Below are positions 28,272-37,224 of a stretch of 64,000 nt of DNA, piece after piece. Made by a program: the position numbers and the translations under genes. Source of the stretch: Brevundimonas variabilis (GTDB lineage: Bacteria > Pseudomonadota > Alphaproteobacteria > Caulobacterales > Caulobacteraceae); assembly GCF_014199945.1 (NCBI RefSeq), contig NZ_JACHOR010000001.1, positions 186,001-250,000 on the forward strand, given 5' to 3'. Each line of letters starts with the position of its first letter. Positions within the stretch are counted from its first letter, which is position 1. The notes beneath the pieces were generated by a model that did no database searches, was not told the DNA's origin, and was given only the letters and a program-made list of their open reading frames with translations.

Positions 28272-28738
28272 CCTGGCGCGCCCGCATCGAGCCCTTCACC
28301 CGTCCGGTCTTCTTCGCCGTCTCGCGACTTCAGCGCGGGATGACACTGGGGGTGCGAACGGTCGCGATCGACGGCGAGGGCCGGGTCATGCTGGTCAAAC
28401 ACACCTATCTGTACGGCTGGTGGCTGCCCGGCGGCGGGGTGGATCGGGGCGAGGACTGCCCGGCCGCTGCCGTCCGTGAACTTCGCGAGGAGACGGGTCT
28501 GGTCGCCACTGCTCCACCCCGGCTGATCTCGGTCCATTCCAACGAACGGTTCTTTCGCGGCGACCATGTGCTGGTCTTTGCCGTCGACGCCTTCACGGTC
28601 GGCGAACGCACCAGCCATGGCGAGATTGCGGAGATCGGCTGGTTTCATCCCGACGCCCTGCCCGACGACGCTCATCGATCGACACGGGACAGGCTGGCGG
28701 AAATCTTCGGGGGTGTTTCGGCCTCACCAGCTTGGTAA
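28268..28738 (+). CDS. Nudix hydrolase
   Basis: A 156-residue protein with a complete Nudix box, from GGGVDRGEDCPAAAVREL to EETGLV (GX5EX7REUXEEXGU), near residues 60-80. It hydrolyses a nucleoside diphosphate linked to another group; the substrate cannot be told from sequence. The ATG at 28268 overlaps the helicase stop by four bases, implying translational coupling, so an RNA-metabolism role such as handling capped or modified nucleotides is possible but inferred. A longer open frame upstream lies inside the helicase gene and is not used. Confidence 0.92.
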   Translation: MTWRARIEPFTRPVFFAVSRLQRGMTLGVRTVAIDGEGRVMLVKHTYLYGWWLPGGGVDRGEDCPAAAVRELREETGLVATAPPRLISVHSNERFFRGDHVLVFAVDAFTVGERTSHGEIAEIGWFHPDALPDDAHRSTRDRLAEIFGGVSASPAW

Positions 28739-28747
28739 GTCGGTGAC

Positions 28748-29197
28748 ATGAACCCGTCCGCTGCCCTCGCCATCCTCGCCGTCGTTCTTGCTGGCGGAGC
28801 CACCGCGCTTCAGGCCCCGACCAATGCGCGGCTGATGACCGCGGTCGGGTCGCCGGTGAATGCCGCCTTTGTGTCCTTCGCGGTGGGCACGGCGGTGCTG
28901 GGGGTCCTCGCCCTGGTCCTGCAGACGCGGCCCGACCTGACGGCGGCCAGGGGCCTGCCCTGGTACGCCTGGATGGGCGGAGTTTACGGCGTGGTGTTCG
29001 TGATCGCCGCGACCTGGGCCGTGCCAAGGATGGGTGTGGCGACGACCGTGACTCTGATGGTGGCCGGCCAGTTGATGCTCAGCCTCGCCCTGGATCATTT
29101 CGGTGCCCTTGGCGTCCCGAAACAGCCGATCAATCTGACGCGAATTGCGGGAATCGCCCTGGTCATCGGCGGTGTGCTGCTGGCCCGTCGCGGCTGA
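28748..29197 (+). CDS. DMT-family transporter, DUF606/YdcZ type
   Basis: A 149-residue protein with four or five hydrophobic helices and the family features of YdcZ/DUF606: LAGGATALQAPTNARL at the start, WYAWMGGVYGVVFVIAA in the middle and a C-terminal GIALVIGGVLLARRG. Members are half-size relatives of the drug/metabolite transporter superfamily and may work as dimers; no substrate is known. It follows the Nudix gene by nine bases and is probably in the same operon. Confidence 0.82.
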   Translation: MNPSAALAILAVVLAGGATALQAPTNARLMTAVGSPVNAAFVSFAVGTAVLGVLALVLQTRPDLTAARGLPWYAWMGGVYGVVFVIAATWAVPRMGVATTVTLMVAGQLMLSLALDHFGALGVPKQPINLTRIAGIALVIGGVLLARRG

Positions 29198-29253
29198 GCG
29201 TAACCGAACGGCCAGTCGCGGCGTAGCTCGGGATTCAATCCTGGACCTTCGCC

Positions 29254-29712
29254 ATGACACAGCTCGCCAGCCAGCCCGCTCTCGATGGCCGCGCCGCCTT
29301 GCGGTTCGGAATCGCCCTGATCCTGTTGTGGTTCGGATACATGAAATTCCTGCCTTATGAGGCCGAGGGCGTGGCCGGGATTGCCCGGGACTACTGGCTC
29401 TTCGGCTGGCTGTATCCGATCGTCGGCGTGTCCGGCGCGTCCATTTTGATCGGCGTGCTCGAGATCACGGCGGGCCTGCTGATCGCAGCGGGCGGACGCT
29501 GGCCCATCGCAGGACTGATGGGTGGACTGATGGGCATCTCGACCTTCATGGTGACGCTCAGCTTCTTCTTCACAGCACCCGGCATCGTGGCCGACGGCTA
29601 TGCCTTCCCGGGCCTGGGCTCGACCGGGCAGTTCCTGGCCAAGGACATAGGCCTGCTCGCAATCTGTATTTTTCTGACCCTGGACGCCAGAAACCGCGTG
29701 ATGCGCGCCTGA
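29254..29712 (+). CDS. DUF417 (YkgB/RclC-like) inner membrane protein
   Basis: A 152-residue protein with four helices and the family segment LILLWFGYMKFLPYEAEGVA, followed by GWLYPIVGVSGASILIGVLE and a C-terminal FPGLGSTGQFLAKDIGLLA. E. coli RclC, of the same family, protects against reactive chlorine; no RclR or RclA is nearby, so that role is only a family hint. Confidence 0.85.
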   Translation: MTQLASQPALDGRAALRFGIALILLWFGYMKFLPYEAEGVAGIARDYWLFGWLYPIVGVSGASILIGVLEITAGLLIAAGGRWPIAGLMGGLMGISTFMVTLSFFFTAPGIVADGYAFPGLGSTGQFLAKDIGLLAICIFLTLDARNRVMRA

Positions 29713-29752
29713 AGCCTCACTTTCGAAGACAAGCGGGCCTATATTGGCGCGG

Positions 29753-31627
29753 ATGACCGAGGAGACGATTCTCAGCACGCCCAGCCTTCAGGCCGCCGAC
29801 CTGATCCGCGACGAGGCGCGGCGTGCCCCTGACAAGCCCGGTGTCTACCGGATGTATGGGGAGGACGGCACTTGCCTCTATGTGGGCAAGGCCAAGTCGA
29901 TCAAGAAGCGCATCCTCCAGTATGCGCAGGGCCGTTTCCACACCCAGCGCATCGGCCTGATGGTGTCGCTGACCCGGTCGATGGAGCTGGTGGTCACCGC
30001 TTCCGAGACCGAGGCCCTGCTGCTTGAATCCAATTTCATCAAGAAGCTGAAGCCGCGGTTCAACGTCGTGCTGAGGGACGACAAATCCTTTGCCGAACTG
30101 ATGATCCGCAAGGATCACCGCGCGCCCCAGGTCAGGAAGCATCGCGGGGCCCATTCGACGCCGGGGGATTATTTCGGGCCCTTCGCCTCGACCTGGGCGG
30201 TCAACCGGACGCTCAACACCCTGCAGAAGGCCTTCCTGCTGAGGTCCTGTTCGGACAGTGTCTACGAGACCCGGACCCGCCCCTGCATGCTGCATCAGAT
30301 CAAGCGCTGCTCGGCCCCCTGCACCGGCCTGATCTCGCTTGAGGACTATGGCGACCTGGTCGAGGAGGCCTCGCAGTTCCTGAAGGGCAAGTCGCGCGCC
30401 GTGATCGCCCGCCTGTCGGCCGACATGACCACCGCCGCCGAGGCCATGGACTTCGAACAGGCGGCTCGGGTCCGGGATCGCATCCGGGCCCTGTCGGCCA
30501 TCGCGATGGAGAATTCGGTCAGCGCCGACAGCGTGGCCGAGGCCGACGTCTTCGCCCTGTTCTCCGAGGGCGGGCAGGCCTGTGTTCAGGTCTTCTTCTA
30601 TCGGGCGGGCCAGAACTGGGGCGGCCGGGCCTATTTCCCGCGTGTGGACAAGACCGACACCGATCCGGAAATCCTCGCGGCCTTTCTGGGCCAGTTCTAC
30701 GAGGACAAGCCGATCCCGCGCCTGATCCTGTCGAACGTCCGCCCGCACGAGCTGGAGCTGCTGGAGGAGGCCTTTTCGATGAAGGCCGAGCGCAAGGTCG
30801 AGATCGCCCGTCCCCTGCGCGGCGACAAGCTCAGCCTTGTCGACCACGCCCACACCAATGCCCGCGAGGCCCTCGGTCGCAAGATGGCCGAGGGATCGGC
30901 CCAGGGCAAAATCCTGGATGAGGTCTGCGAGGCCTTCGGGCTCGAGACCCGACCCGAGCGGATCGAGGTCTATGACAACGCCCACATCCAGGGGACCAAT
31001 GCCGTAGGCGGCATGATCGTGGCGGGACCCGAAGGCTTCCAGAAGTCGCAGTACAGGAAGTTCAATATCCGCGACGCCGACCTGTCGCCGGGCGACGACT
31101 ACGGGATGATGCGCGAGGTCATGCGCCGCCGGTTCAGCCGACTGGTCAAGGACGAGGAGGAAGGGACCGAGGAGGTCGTCCGTCCCGACCTGCTGCTGAT
31201 CGACGGGGGTGCCGGCCAGCTGGCCGAGGTGCTGGCCGTGCTGGCCGATCTGGGTCTGGACGACATCGCCGTGGTCGGCGTGGCCAAGGGGCCGGACCGC
31301 GACGCCGGGCTGGAGCGAATGTTCATGCCGGGCAAGCCGCCGTTCATGCTGCCGCTGAAATCGCCAGCCCTCTACTACATCCAGCGCCTGCGCGACGAGG
31401 CGCACCGTTTTGCCAACGGGGCCCACCGCACCCGGCGTTCGATGGACATCAAGAAGAACCCGCTGGACGAGATCGAGGGCGTCGGCCCCGGTCGCAAGAA
31501 GGCCCTGCTGCATGCCTTCGGCTCGGCCAAGGGCGTGTCGAGGGCCGCTGTGGTTGATCTGATGAAGGTCGACGGGATCAACCAGCCGCTGGCCGAACGT
31601 ATCCACGCCTTCTTCCGCAAGTCGTGA
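29753..31627 (+). CDS. uvrC: excinuclease ABC subunit C
   Basis: A 624-residue UvrC. The GIY-YIG nuclease domain is at residues 20-105 (GVYRMYGEDGTCLYVGKAK), the UVR domain with AMDFEQAARVRDRIRAL near 235, the RNase H-like C-terminal nuclease with VYDNAHIQGTNAVGGMIV near 410, and a helix-hairpin-helix end (LDEIEGVGPGRKKALL). With UvrA and UvrB it makes the dual incision of nucleotide excision repair. The ATG at 29753 is preferred to an in-frame TTG three codons earlier. No LexA-type box is evident upstream. Confidence 0.97.
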   Translation: MTEETILSTPSLQAADLIRDEARRAPDKPGVYRMYGEDGTCLYVGKAKSIKKRILQYAQGRFHTQRIGLMVSLTRSMELVVTASETEALLLESNFIKKLKPRFNVVLRDDKSFAELMIRKDHRAPQVRKHRGAHSTPGDYFGPFASTWAVNRTLNTLQKAFLLRSCSDSVYETRTRPCMLHQIKRCSAPCTGLISLEDYGDLVEEASQFLKGKSRAVIARLSADMTTAAEAMDFEQAARVRDRIRALSAIAMENSVSADSVAEADVFALFSEGGQACVQVFFYRAGQNWGGRAYFPRVDKTDTDPEILAAFLGQFYEDKPIPRLILSNVRPHELELLEEAFSMKAERKVEIARPLRGDKLSLVDHAHTNAREALGRKMAEGSAQGKILDEVCEAFGLETRPERIEVYDNAHIQGTNAVGGMIVAGPEGFQKSQYRKFNIRDADLSPGDDYGMMREVMRRRFSRLVKDEEEGTEEVVRPDLLLIDGGAGQLAEVLAVLADLGLDDIAVVGVAKGPDRDAGLERMFMPGKPPFMLPLKSPALYYIQRLRDEAHRFANGAHRTRRSMDIKKNPLDEIEGVGPGRKKALLHAFGSAKGVSRAAVVDLMKVDGINQPLAERIHAFFRKS

Positions 31628-31648
31628 GCGAGGCCTAGAACCCCGGCC

Positions 31649-32275
31649 ATGACGACCGAATCAAACGACCCCCTGTTTTCCGGCTACCGTCGCTTTCGCG
31701 AGCACCACTGGCCCGAGGCCAAGGCCGAGTATGAAGCCCTCGCCGCCGACGGCCAGCGTCCGCACACCCTGGTGGTCGCCTGTTCCGACAGCCGCGCCGA
31801 TCCGGCTCTGATCTTCGACACCGCGCCGGGCCAGCTGTTCGTGGTGCGCAACGTCGCCAATCTGGTCCCGCCCTATGAGCCCGACGGCCAGCTTCACGGC
31901 GTGTCGGCAGCCCTCGAATTCGGGGTCAAGGTCCTGGGCGTATCGCGGATCGTGGTCATGGGCCACGCCCACTGCGGGGGTGTTGCCGCCATGCGGACCG
32001 GAGCACCCGAAAGCGTGCAGGACTTCGTCGCCCCATGGATCGCCCAGGGCACGCCCGTCGTGCGCCGGATCGCCGAGGCAGTCGAGCCCGATCAGGTCGA
32101 GCAGGCCTCCGAGGAGGCCGTCGTCCGACTGTCGCTGGACAACCTGCGCACCTTCCCCTGGATCGCCGAACGCGAGACAGCAGGCACGCTCAGCCTGACC
32201 GGACTGCATTTCGGCATTGCCGACGGCATCCTGCGGGTCCTGACCGGCAAGGCGCGGTTCGAACCGATCGGCTGA
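31649..32275 (+). CDS. beta-class carbonic anhydrase
   Basis: A 208-residue protein with the beta-class zinc ligands: Cys in VVACSDSRADP near residue 45 and His/Cys in MGHAHCGGV near 103. The adjoining CSDSR Asp-Arg dyad is intact. It interconverts CO2 and bicarbonate in the cytoplasm. It starts 21 bases after uvrC and may be co-transcribed. Confidence 0.95.
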   Translation: MTTESNDPLFSGYRRFREHHWPEAKAEYEALAADGQRPHTLVVACSDSRADPALIFDTAPGQLFVVRNVANLVPPYEPDGQLHGVSAALEFGVKVLGVSRIVVMGHAHCGGVAAMRTGAPESVQDFVAPWIAQGTPVVRRIAEAVEPDQVEQASEEAVVRLSLDNLRTFPWIAERETAGTLSLTGLHFGIADGILRVLTGKARFEPIG

Positions 32276-32282
32276 GCCGGGG

Positions 32283-33446
32283 TCAGCTTCCCAGCAGTTC
32301 CCGACCGATCAGGAAGCGGCGGATCTCGTTCGTTCCCGCGCCGATGTCATACAGTTTGGCGTCCCGAACCAGGCGCTCGACTGGCCAGTCCTTGGTATAG
32401 CCGGCACCGCCCAGGGCCTGAACGGCTTCCAGCGACACCTTCACGGCGTTCTCGGACGCCAGCAGGATCGCACCCGCCGCGTCATAGCGGGTCGTCAGAC
32501 CCTGGTCGCAGGCTTTGGCCACGGCATAGACATAGGTCCGGGCGCTATTCAGGGCGACATACATGTCGGCGATCTTGCCCTGCATCAGCTGGAAGCTGCC
32601 GATCGCCTTGCCGAACTGCTTGCGGTCACGGACATAGGGCAGGACCACGTCCAGCGCGGCCTGCATGATGCCCAGAGGGCCGGCGGCCAGAACAGCGCGC
32701 TCGTAGTCAAGGCCGCTCATCAGGACGGCTGCACCCCGGCCCTCGCCGCCCATGATGTTCTCGGCCGGGACCTCGCAATCCTCGAACACGAGTTCCGCCG
32801 TATCGGAGCCGCGCATGCCCATCTTGTCCAGCTTCTTCGAGACGCTGAAACCCTTCATGCCCTTCTCGATCAGGAAGGCCGTGACCCCGCCATTGCCGTC
32901 ACCGGTGCGGGCATAAACCACCAGGGTCTCGGCATGCGGAGCGTTGGTGATCCAGAATTTGGTGCCGTTCAGGACGTAGCGATCGCCCTTTTTCTCGGCC
33001 CGGGTCCGCATGGACATGACGTCCGATCCGGAGCCCGCCTCGGACATGGCCAGCGAGCCGACGTGTTCGCCGCTGATCAGTTTCGGCAGATAACGCGTCT
33101 TCTGGTCGTCCGTGCCCCAGCGGCGGATCTGGTTGACGCACAGGTTGGAGTGGGCCCCATAGGCCAGGCCGATCGAGGCCGAGGCCCGGCTGACCTCTTC
33201 CATCGCCACCACGTGCTCGAGATACCCCAGGCCCAGGCCGCCCCACTCTTCCTCGACGGTGATGCCATGCAGGCCCAGTTCGCCCATCTCGGGCCACAGG
33301 TCGCGGGCGAAGGCGTTGGTCTCGTCGATCTCGGCTGCGCGCGGAGCCAGCCGGTCGGCGGCCCAGCGGGCGGTGGTGTCACGGATGGCGTCGGCGGTCT
33401 CGCCGAGGCCGAATTCCATCGATTGGGGGGCGTTGGGTATGCTCAT
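32283..33446 (-). CDS. ivd: isovaleryl-CoA dehydrogenase
   Basis: A 387-residue acyl-CoA dehydrogenase. The FAD-binding motifs [15 protein letters not shown] and [12 protein letters not shown] are present. The catalytic base is Glu249 in [15 protein letters not shown], the helix-G position characteristic of isovaleryl-CoA dehydrogenases; most other family members have it elsewhere. It oxidises isovaleryl-CoA to 3-methylcrotonyl-CoA in leucine breakdown. The remaining liu genes are not adjacent. Confidence 0.93.
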   Translation of the reverse strand: MSIPNAPQSMEFGLGETADAIRDTTARWAADRLAPRAAEIDETNAFARDLWPEMGELGLHGITVEEEWGGLGLGYLEHVVAMEEVSRASASIGLAYGAHSNLCVNQIRRWGTDDQKTRYLPKLISGEHVGSLAMSEAGSGSDVMSMRTRAEKKGDRYVLNGTKFWITNAPHAETLVVYARTGDGNGGVTAFLIEKGMKGFSVSKKLDKMGMRGSDTAELVFEDCEVPAENIMGGEGRGAAVLMSGLDYERAVLAAGPLGIMQAALDVVLPYVRDRKQFGKAIGSFQLMQGKIADMYVALNSARTYVYAVAKACDQGLTTRYDAAGAILLASENAVKVSLEAVQALGGAGYTKDWPVERLVRDAKLYDIGAGTNEIRRFLIGRELLGS

Positions 33447-33501
33447 GGCGCTGGCCTAGCACCGGCCGGAGCGGTTCGCAAAACGCGCAAGACCTTGCCC
33501 G

Positions 33502-34575
33502 TCAGGGGCGCGACGTTCGGCCCCAGCGGTCATACATCTTCCAGCCCGCATAGCCGATGAAGCCGATCGACAGCACCGCCAGCAGCCAGCCCGAAAGGGC
33601 GATCTCGCCGGACCGGGCAGACGGCATCGCGGACAGACGAAGCGTGCCCATGGCCACGCCAAACCCGATGAATCCGGCGCCGCCGATCAGGAGCCAGGGC
33701 AGGGCTGTCTTCCAGTCGAAGGCCGGGTCGGGCCGACGTACGGCATGTTTCAGGATTTCGTCGTCTGCGGTCAGCGGACGCGCGTTGACCGGGCCGTCGA
33801 ACTCGACCGGCTTGTCGCCCAATGTCTGGGCCACGGGCTCGATCACAGGATCGGTCGCGGGCAGGTCTGCCGGGAAGGGCGCGGGAGCGGGGTCGTCATT
33901 GGCCGCAAGGGTCTGCGGCGCGGCGGCGTTCATCACCTCGGGCTCTGTTGCGGGTGCAGGCGTGGGCTCCACCTCCGGCACAGGGACAAAGCTGTCATCG
34001 GCCGAAGGGAACGGCAGGATCGTCCCGTCTTCCTCCACGGGGGGAAGCGGAGCGGTCAGCAGGTCGGCGACGCTGGCTTCCCGCGACGGATCGGTCGTGA
34101 AGAGGGCACGCTCGGCGCTTCGGCGGCGAACGACCGCTTCAGGCGAGGGGTTTTCGGGCCAGCCGATCAGGGCGTCGGCCGCCATGACGGCTTCGCCCCG
34201 GTTCAGCCGGTGCAGCACATCGGAACCGCGGAAATCATCAATCCCGACCGAATAGGCGAAACTGGCCAGGGCATCGAACTGGTGCTGGTTCAGCGGTGTC
34301 GTCGCGCCTTCGTTGATTGCGTCGGTGACGGCCAGCAGGTCATAGCGCAGCAGCAACTCGGCTTCGGGCTCGGTGACGGCCGCGCCTTCACGGGCAGAGC
34401 GCGTGTGGCCGTAACCGATGACCCACTGGTTCCCGCGCTTCAATGCCCGGGGTCGGAACCCCTCCAGGCTCTTGATGAGGGCGATCCCTTCGGCGGAGAC
34501 CTTCAGCTTCTGGCGCGTGGCGTCGGACAAGGCAGTGACCCAAAACGAGACAGGCGAGCTCGCCCGGCTATACAC
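33502..34575 (-). CDS. spmX: SpmX-like polarity protein with lysozyme-fold domain
   Basis: A 357-residue protein with the three-part layout of Caulobacter SpmX: an N-terminal GH24 (phage lysozyme) domain to about residue 160 ([15 protein letters not shown] ... WVIGYGHT), a long acidic Pro/Ala-rich linker (about 160-285) and two C-terminal membrane helices (about 288-308 and 325-345). The catalytic glutamate is kept, but the aspartate expected between it and GYGHT is not seen, in line with SpmX being a non-lytic, polymer-forming version. SpmX recruits and activates the kinase DivJ at the stalked pole. The annotated start is a GTG; a TTG at 34530 lies closer to the domain and may be the true start. 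Without the membrane helices it would pass for a prophage endolysin. Confidence 0.85.
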   Translation of the reverse strand: MYSRASSPVSFWVTALSDATRQKLKVSAEGIALIKSLEGFRPRALKRGNQWVIGYGHTRSAREGAAVTEPEAELLLRYDLLAVTDAINEGATTPLNQHQFDALASFAYSVGIDDFRGSDVLHRLNRGEAVMAADALIGWPENPSPEAVVRRRSAERALFTTDPSREASVADLLTAPLPPVEEDGTILPFPSADDSFVPVPEVEPTPAPATEPEVMNAAAPQTLAANDDPAPAPFPADLPATDPVIEPVAQTLGDKPVEFDGPVNARPLTADDEILKHAVRRPDPAFDWKTALPWLLIGGAGFIGFGVAMGTLRLSAMPSARSGEIALSGWLLAVLSIGFIGYAGWKMYDRWGRTSRP

Positions 34576-34707
34576 CTCGCAAGGGGCGCGCCGGAAACCC
34601 CGTTCGCCTGTGTGGGGTGCGAACGGGTCGGAATTTCGACCCCGTTTGCGCCGTTGCTTCGGCGGCCATCCCTTTCCGGCGAGGGCTGGCCGTCCTATCT
34701 GCCAGTC

Positions 34708-36006
34708 ATGACCGATCTGTCGCCGCGTGAAATCGTTTCAGAACTCGACCGCTTCATTGTGGGCCAGCACGATGCCAAGCGCGCCGTCGCCGTCGCCCTG
34801 CGCAATCGCTGGCGTCGCAAGCGCACGCCCGAAGCGATCCGTGACGAGATCACGCCCAAGAATATCCTGCTGATCGGACCGACCGGCGTCGGCAAGACCG
34901 AGATTGCCCGACGCCTCGCCCGACTGGCGGGTGCGCCTTTCCTGAAGGTGGAGGCGACCAAATTCACGGAGGTCGGCTACGTCGGTCGCGACGTCGACCA
35001 GATCATGCGTGATCTGGTGGAAGCGGCCTTGATCATGGTCCGCGACAGTCGCCGATCCGGCGTGCATGCCAAGGCGGAACGGGCCGCCGAAGAGCGGATC
35101 CTGGACGGCCTCGTGGGCGCCGGCTCCCAGCCCGCGACACGGGAGGCCTTCAGGAAACGGCTTCGTGATGGCGAGATGGACGACAAGGAGATCGAGATCG
35201 CCTTGCAGGACACGGCGTCCCCTATTCCCGGGCTCGACATGCCGGGTGCCAATGTGGGGATGGTCAATCTGTCGGAAATGCTGGGCAAGCTAGGCGGGGG
35301 GCGTACCAAATCGGTACGCATGACCGTCCATGATGCCATGGCACCGCTGATCGCCGAAGAGAGCGACAAACTGCTCGATCAGGACAGCCTGACCCGCGAT
35401 GCCATCAGGCTCGCCGAGCAGGAAGGCATCGTCTTCCTCGACGAGATCGACAAGGTCGCCGGGCGTCAGGACCGCGGCGGTGCCGACGTCAGCCGCGAAG
35501 GCGTCCAGCGTGATCTGCTGCCCCTGATCGAGGGCACCACTGTCTCGACCAAATACGGCCCGGTGAAATCGGACCATGTCCTGTTCATCGCATCAGGGGC
35601 CTTTCACGTTTCCAAGCCGAGCGACCTGCTGCCGGAGCTTCAGGGACGGCTGCCGATCCGTGTCGAGTTGAAGGCGCTGACCCGCGACGACTTCGTGCGC
35701 ATCCTGACCGAGCCCGAAGCCAATCTGATCGCCCAGAACCAGGCGCTGCTGGCGACGGAGGATGTGGTCCTGACCTTCACGCCGGACGCCGTGGAAGCCT
35801 TGGCAGACGCCGCCGTGGCCGCCAATTCCACCGTCGAGAACATCGGCGCGCGTCGCCTGCAGACCGTTCTGGAAAAGGTTCTCGAGGAGACCAGCTTCAA
35901 GGCCTCGGACCTGTCCGGCCAGACCGTGCTGTTCGACGGTGCGGCGGTGCGGGACAAGGTTGCCGATCTGGCCCGCGATGCCGACCTGAGCCGCTTTATC
36001 CTGTAG
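34708..36006 (+). CDS. hslU: HslU, ATPase subunit of the HslUV protease
   Basis: A 432-residue AAA+ unfoldase. It starts at the conserved [20 protein letters not shown]; Walker A is [15 protein letters not shown] near residue 57, Walker [12 protein letters not shown] near 250, and sensor region [20 protein letters not shown]. The last residues DLSRFIL form the C-terminal tail that docks into HslV. The partner peptidase hslV, normally adjacent and upstream, is not present in this window; the upstream neighbour is the divergent spmX. Confidence 0.97.
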   Translation: MTDLSPREIVSELDRFIVGQHDAKRAVAVALRNRWRRKRTPEAIRDEITPKNILLIGPTGVGKTEIARRLARLAGAPFLKVEATKFTEVGYVGRDVDQIMRDLVEAALIMVRDSRRSGVHAKAERAAEERILDGLVGAGSQPATREAFRKRLRDGEMDDKEIEIALQDTASPIPGLDMPGANVGMVNLSEMLGKLGGGRTKSVRMTVHDAMAPLIAEESDKLLDQDSLTRDAIRLAEQEGIVFLDEIDKVAGRQDRGGADVSREGVQRDLLPLIEGTTVSTKYGPVKSDHVLFIASGAFHVSKPSDLLPELQGRLPIRVELKALTRDDFVRILTEPEANLIAQNQALLATEDVVLTFTPDAVEALADAAVAANSTVENIGARRLQTVLEKVLEETSFKASDLSGQTVLFDGAAVRDKVADLARDADLSRFIL

Positions 36007-36107
36007 GTGGGATGTCCGGCAGAATCGGGAGGCTTTCCCGTGGCCGTGAAACCAACCTAGACTGAACGTTCAGCCCCTGTTCAGAGGCGGGATCCTACAA
36101 GCGGCCC

Positions 36108-36533
36108 ATGACCCGTAACCGCGTAATCCTGATCGCCATGCTGATCGGCTCCATGCCGGTCGCAACCGCTGCGTCGGCACAAACCCTTGTGCCCGCGTCG
36201 GCGCAGGCCTCGCCGGCCGTTGCCCTGTTTGCCGCCCTTGCCGACGATCAGCAGACGCGAGACCGCATCCGGGAGCGTGGTCGGGATGACGACGATCGCG
36301 ACCGGTTCGAGGAGCGACTCCGCGAGCGTGGCCGGGACCGGGATGACCGTCGCGGATCAGATCGATCCGCCAACCCTGGTGACGCCGCGCGCGCCGTAGC
36401 CTCAGGGCGCGATGGCCGCATGCTCGGCATCCGCCCTGCAGGCGACGGCTTTGTCGTGCGGTGGGAATACCCCGGCGGTCGGGTGTCCGATATTCGCGTC
36501 GACGGCCGGACCGGCCGTGTTTCCGGAGACTGA
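36108..36533 (+). CDS. secreted Arg/Asp-rich protein with PepSY-like end
   Basis: A 141-residue protein with a signal peptide (about residues 1-24, ending ASA), a highly charged middle with alternating Arg and Asp (RDRIRERGRDDDDRDRF) that is probably a helix or disordered, and a C-terminal region (VVRWEYPGGRVSDIRVDGRTG) that resembles the beta-hairpin of PepSY domains. It lies three bases before the response-regulator gene and is likely co-transcribed, as PepSY proteins often are with PhoP/PhoQ-like systems. It may be a periplasmic modulator or a target of the system. Confidence 0.7.
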   Translation: MTRNRVILIAMLIGSMPVATAASAQTLVPASAQASPAVALFAALADDQQTRDRIRERGRDDDDRDRFEERLRERGRDRDDRRGSDRSANPGDAARAVASGRDGRMLGIRPAGDGFVVRWEYPGGRVSDIRVDGRTGRVSGD

Positions 36534-36536
36534 ACC

Positions 36537-37217
36537 ATGCGCATCCTGCTCGTCGAGGACGACGTCGATCTCTCGCGCCAGCTGAAGTCAGCCCTGTCGG
36601 ATGCCGGCTACGCCGTCGACCATGCGGCCGATGGTGAGGAAGCCCATTTCCTGGGCGATACCGAGCCCTATGACGTCGTGGTTCTGGACCTGGGTCTGCC
36701 CAAGATCGATGGCGTTTCGGTGCTCGAGCGCTGGCGTCGGGACGGGAAGACCACGCCGGTCCTGATCCTGACGGCGCGCGGCGCATGGTCCGACAAGGTC
36801 TCGGGCTTCGACGCCGGGGCGGACGACTATCTGACCAAGCCTTTCCACACGGAAGAACTGCTGGCGCGGCTCAGGGCCCTGCTGCGCCGCTCGGCGGGCA
36901 TCGCGTCCGCGACCCTGGCCTGCGGCGGCCTGCGTCTTGACCCGCGGGCGGCGCGCGCCAGCGTCAATGGCGAGCCGCTCCGCCTGACATCGCTGGAATA
37001 CCGGCTGCTGCATTACATGATGATGCACCAGGGACGCGTGATCAGCCGGACCGAACTGGTCGAGCATCTGTACGACCAGGATTTCGACCGCGATTCCAAC
37101 ACCATCGAGGTGTTCATCGGACGGGTTCGCAAGAAGATCGGCACCGATCGCATCGAGACTGTGCGAGGGCTCGGCTATCGGCTGACGCCCCTGACAGGCG
37201 AAAGCGAAGCGGCGTGA
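36537..37217 (+). CDS. OmpR/PhoP-type response regulator
   Basis: A 226-residue regulator: receiver domain with acidic pocket EDD at residues 7-9, phospho-acceptor Asp51 (VVVLDLGLPKIDG), switch Thr (ILTARG) and Lys (LTKPFHTEELLARL), followed by a winged-helix output domain with the usual end TVRGLGYRL. The sequence is of the PhoP/QseB subgroup. It is followed seven bases later by the sensor kinase gene. Confidence 0.92.
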   Translation: MRILLVEDDVDLSRQLKSALSDAGYAVDHAADGEEAHFLGDTEPYDVVVLDLGLPKIDGVSVLERWRRDGKTTPVLILTARGAWSDKVSGFDAGADDYLTKPFHTEELLARLRALLRRSAGIASATLACGGLRLDPRAARASVNGEPLRLTSLEYRLLHYMMMHQGRVISRTELVEHLYDQDFDRDSNTIEVFIGRVRKKIGTDRIETVRGLGYRLTPLTGESEAA

Positions 37218-37224
37218 CTCACGG

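Noticed and set aside
29218..29245. tRNA-like string (GTAGCTCGGG ... TTCAATCC)
   Set aside because: Too short for a cloverleaf, with no acceptor stem or anticodon arm.
29717..31606. Long open frame antisense to uvrC
   Set aside because: Mirror of a well-supported UvrC gene, with no recognisable family.
33502..34575. Prophage endolysin
   Set aside because: The lysozyme-like domain is followed by a proline-rich linker and two membrane helices as in SpmX, and no phage genes are nearby.
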